A stretch of DNA of 64,000 nucleotides, from assembly GCF_000261365.1 (NCBI RefSeq), contig NZ_AJVC01000003.1, positions 682,001 to 746,000 on the forward strand, written 5' to 3'. Below, piece after piece: positions 62,730 to 64,000 of the stretch; the stretch's first letter is position 1, and the number at the start of each line of letters is the position of its first letter. Origin of the DNA: Herbaspirillum sp. GW103 (lineage in GTDB: Bacteria > Pseudomonadota > Gammaproteobacteria > Burkholderiales > Burkholderiaceae_D). Under the pieces are notes generated by a model, which saw only the letters and a list, made by a program, of their open reading frames with translations, made no database searches and was not told the origin of the DNA. Position numbers and translations under genes: made by a program.

Positions 62730-64000
62730 TCAGACGTTGCCAATGCGTTGATGCGACGTTGCGTGCGCCGTGATGGCTGCCTTGCGGCTGCGGGCGTGCA
62801 ATGCCAGCAGTCTTTCTGCCAGCGCCGGTCCGGCCTGGAGGCAGGCGGGATGCTTCCAGGTGCCTTTGACGAAAAGAGTCCGGTCCAGGGCATCAAGAAA
62901 ATCGTCGATACGTGCGGACATCTGCTCATCCACACCTGCTGCCGCGCGCTGCACGGTTGCATCGAGCTGGTCCAGGCGCTTGACCACGAAGGCGATCTCC
63001 GGTTTGGAGTAGAACGATTCACCCAGTACCACCGTCGGCTTCTTGCGGCGAATCGCTTGCAGGCCCACCGATGAATTGATGACGAAGACCATGGTGGCGC
63101 GATCCAGCAGGAGTTCGACGTCGAACTTGCGCAGCCACAGGACATCCGGATATTTCTGGCGCAACTGGCTGTAGTCGTAGCGGCCCAGGTCTTCAGGATG
63201 CTCCTTGACGATGATGGGGTAGTCCGGTCCGCAGGTGCGGCGGATCGCGGCATGGACGGTTTCGAAGAACTCTTCCACCGAGTGCACCAGCTTCGAATTG
63301 AGCAGCACCTGGGTATCGTCGTGCACCTGGAGCGGGATGAAGGCAAACTGCGTCGGCAGCGTAGCCTCATCGTTGGCGATGGCGGCGCGCTGGCGCTTGA
63401 TCTTCCAGGTCTTGATCCGGCTGAAGCCCCGTTGCTCGGGATATTGCGCGTAGTAGGACAGGTTGGCGCGGTGCGCCAGCGCGATCGCAGCCAGTTGCGT
63501 ACGGGTCAGGGGGCGCAGGTGCAAGGAGGGCGCCGCCTTCTCTGCCGCCACGGCAGCTGTTTGCGATCGCGCCTGTGCCAGCACCGCGTCGAAGTCCATG
63601 GAGGCCAGTGTGGCCGAAGCGTTGACCCCGCCCAGGTCGGCCTGCAAGGTGTTGGCGAAGTAGCCGTTCTCCAGATAGACCACGGTAATGCCACGGCGAC
63701 GGCACAAGATGGTGATGATCTGTCCGATATGGTCCTGCCCGTTCCAGACCACGAACAGCTCGGGCTGTTGCTCGTCAAGGAAGCGATGTACATAGCGCGC
63801 CACCGTATTGACGCGACCATGCCATTCATTGAGGCTCCCGCCGTGCTTGGTCTGCATGAAGCCGACCATTTCCTTCACTTCGTCCGGGGAGAACAGGGTG
63901 CTGGCCTCCTCTTTGCTGCCATCGAGCGTTTCCAGATTGCGCGGGTAGAGCTGGTCGGTATTGGTGGCCAGCAGCTTGTGATCGTGGGGCAGGAAGTTCA
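62730..64000 (-). CDS. Capsular polysaccharide synthesis protein, KpsC/KpsS-like (5' partial)
   Basis: At least 423 residues, open to the right window edge. Family features are the HPED block (IIVKEHPEDLG), the motif NSSVGLQAIRRKKPTVVLG and FYSKP, as in Capsule_synth proteins (KpsC/KpsS-like, Kdo-transferase related), and an N-terminal WNGQDHIGQ region. A GTG at 63878 is in frame but the protein continues upstream of it (for example YPRNLETLDGS). It converges on manC and is probably part of a second surface-polysaccharide operon. Confidence 0.8.
   Translation of the reverse strand, partial: NFLPHDHKLLATNTDQLYPRNLETLDGSKEEASTLFSPDEVKEMVGFMQTKHGGSLNEWHGRVNTVARYVHRFLDEQQPELFVVWNGQDHIGQIITILCRRRGITVVYLENGYFANTLQADLGGVNASATLASMDFDAVLAQARSQTAAVAAEKAAPSLHLRPLTRTQLAAIALAHRANLSYYAQYPEQRGFSRIKTWKIKRQRAAIANDEATLPTQFAFIPLQVHDDTQVLLNSKLVHSVEEFFETVHAAIRRTCGPDYPIIVKEHPEDLGRYDYSQLRQKYPDVLWLRKFDVELLLDRATMVFVINSSVGLQAIRRKKPTVVLGESFYSKPEIAFVVKRLDQLDATVQRAAAGVDEQMSARIDDFLDALDRTLFVKGTWKHPACLQAGPALAERLLALHARSRKAAITAHATSHQRIGNV

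Overview
The window reads as a chromosomal segment of a GC-rich betaproteobacterium of the family Oxalobacteraceae, most likely Herbaspirillum or a close relative. This is inferred from the gene order mucD-lepA-lepB-rnc-era-recO-pdxJ-acpS-nagZ-uvrC, from the thrS-infC-rpmI-rplT-pheST-ihfA-merR block, and from an exosortase-B type exopolysaccharide (EPS) locus. No database search was possible. I see no insertion sequence, prophage, integrase or CRISPR array.

Layout. Positions 1-12503 hold a housekeeping run: periplasmic protease MucD (cut by the window edge), a glutaredoxin-like protein, LepA, signal peptidase I, RNase III, Era, RecO, PdxJ, AcpS, NagZ, UvrC and PgsA. Positions 12517-13242 are a tRNA block with four identical tRNA-Gly(GCC) genes and one tRNA-Cys(GCA). 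Positions 13517-19249 hold cheV, a cobalamin nucleotide-loop operon (cobT-cobS-cobC), and a translationally coupled trio of receiver protein, CheC-type phosphatase and PAS-GGDEF diguanylate cyclase. Positions 19357-25718 hold a DnaA-box-like cluster, htpX, a KefB-type antiporter, small exported proteins, a DUF2242-type lipoprotein, a tRNA-Leu on the minus strand and an alpha/beta hydrolase. Positions 25800-29541 hold ridA, monofunctional relA, two tRNA-Val(GAC) genes and cheY.

Positions 29753-37974 are a translation and nucleoid block. It carries two candidate amino-acid-sensing leaders. A 13-codon peptide with five Thr codons precedes an intrinsic terminator in front of thrS. A Phe-rich open frame with a strong ribosome binding site overlaps a terminator in front of pheST. 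infC starts with ATA, and rpmI has a leader with five hairpins.

Positions 38891-62657 are the surface polysaccharide region. It begins with a PEP-CTERM choice-of-anchor A protein and a convergent PAP2 phosphatase. The EPS genes follow: outer-membrane EpsL, priming sugar transferase, EpsD, export protein EpsE, chain-length protein EpsF, kinase EpsG, an exosortase fused to EpsI, a Wzy/ligase-type polymerase, a GT4 glycosyltransferase, two membrane O-acyltransferases (one with a GDSH-type SGNH domain), a GT2 glycosyltransferase, a WecG/TagA glycosyltransferase fused to a STAS domain, and two nucleotide-sugar enzymes. A secreted protein of unknown function lies inside this run in the opposite direction. 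A capsule-synthesis-type gene enters from the right edge.

The observations I rate highest are the threonine-rich thrS attenuator, the duplicated MshEN-like (cyclic-di-GMP type) motif at the N-terminus of EpsG, and the glycosyltransferase-STAS fusion. The last two suggest post-translational control of EPS assembly. The receiver-CheC-diguanylate cyclase operon is a possible source of the signal, but that link is inference.
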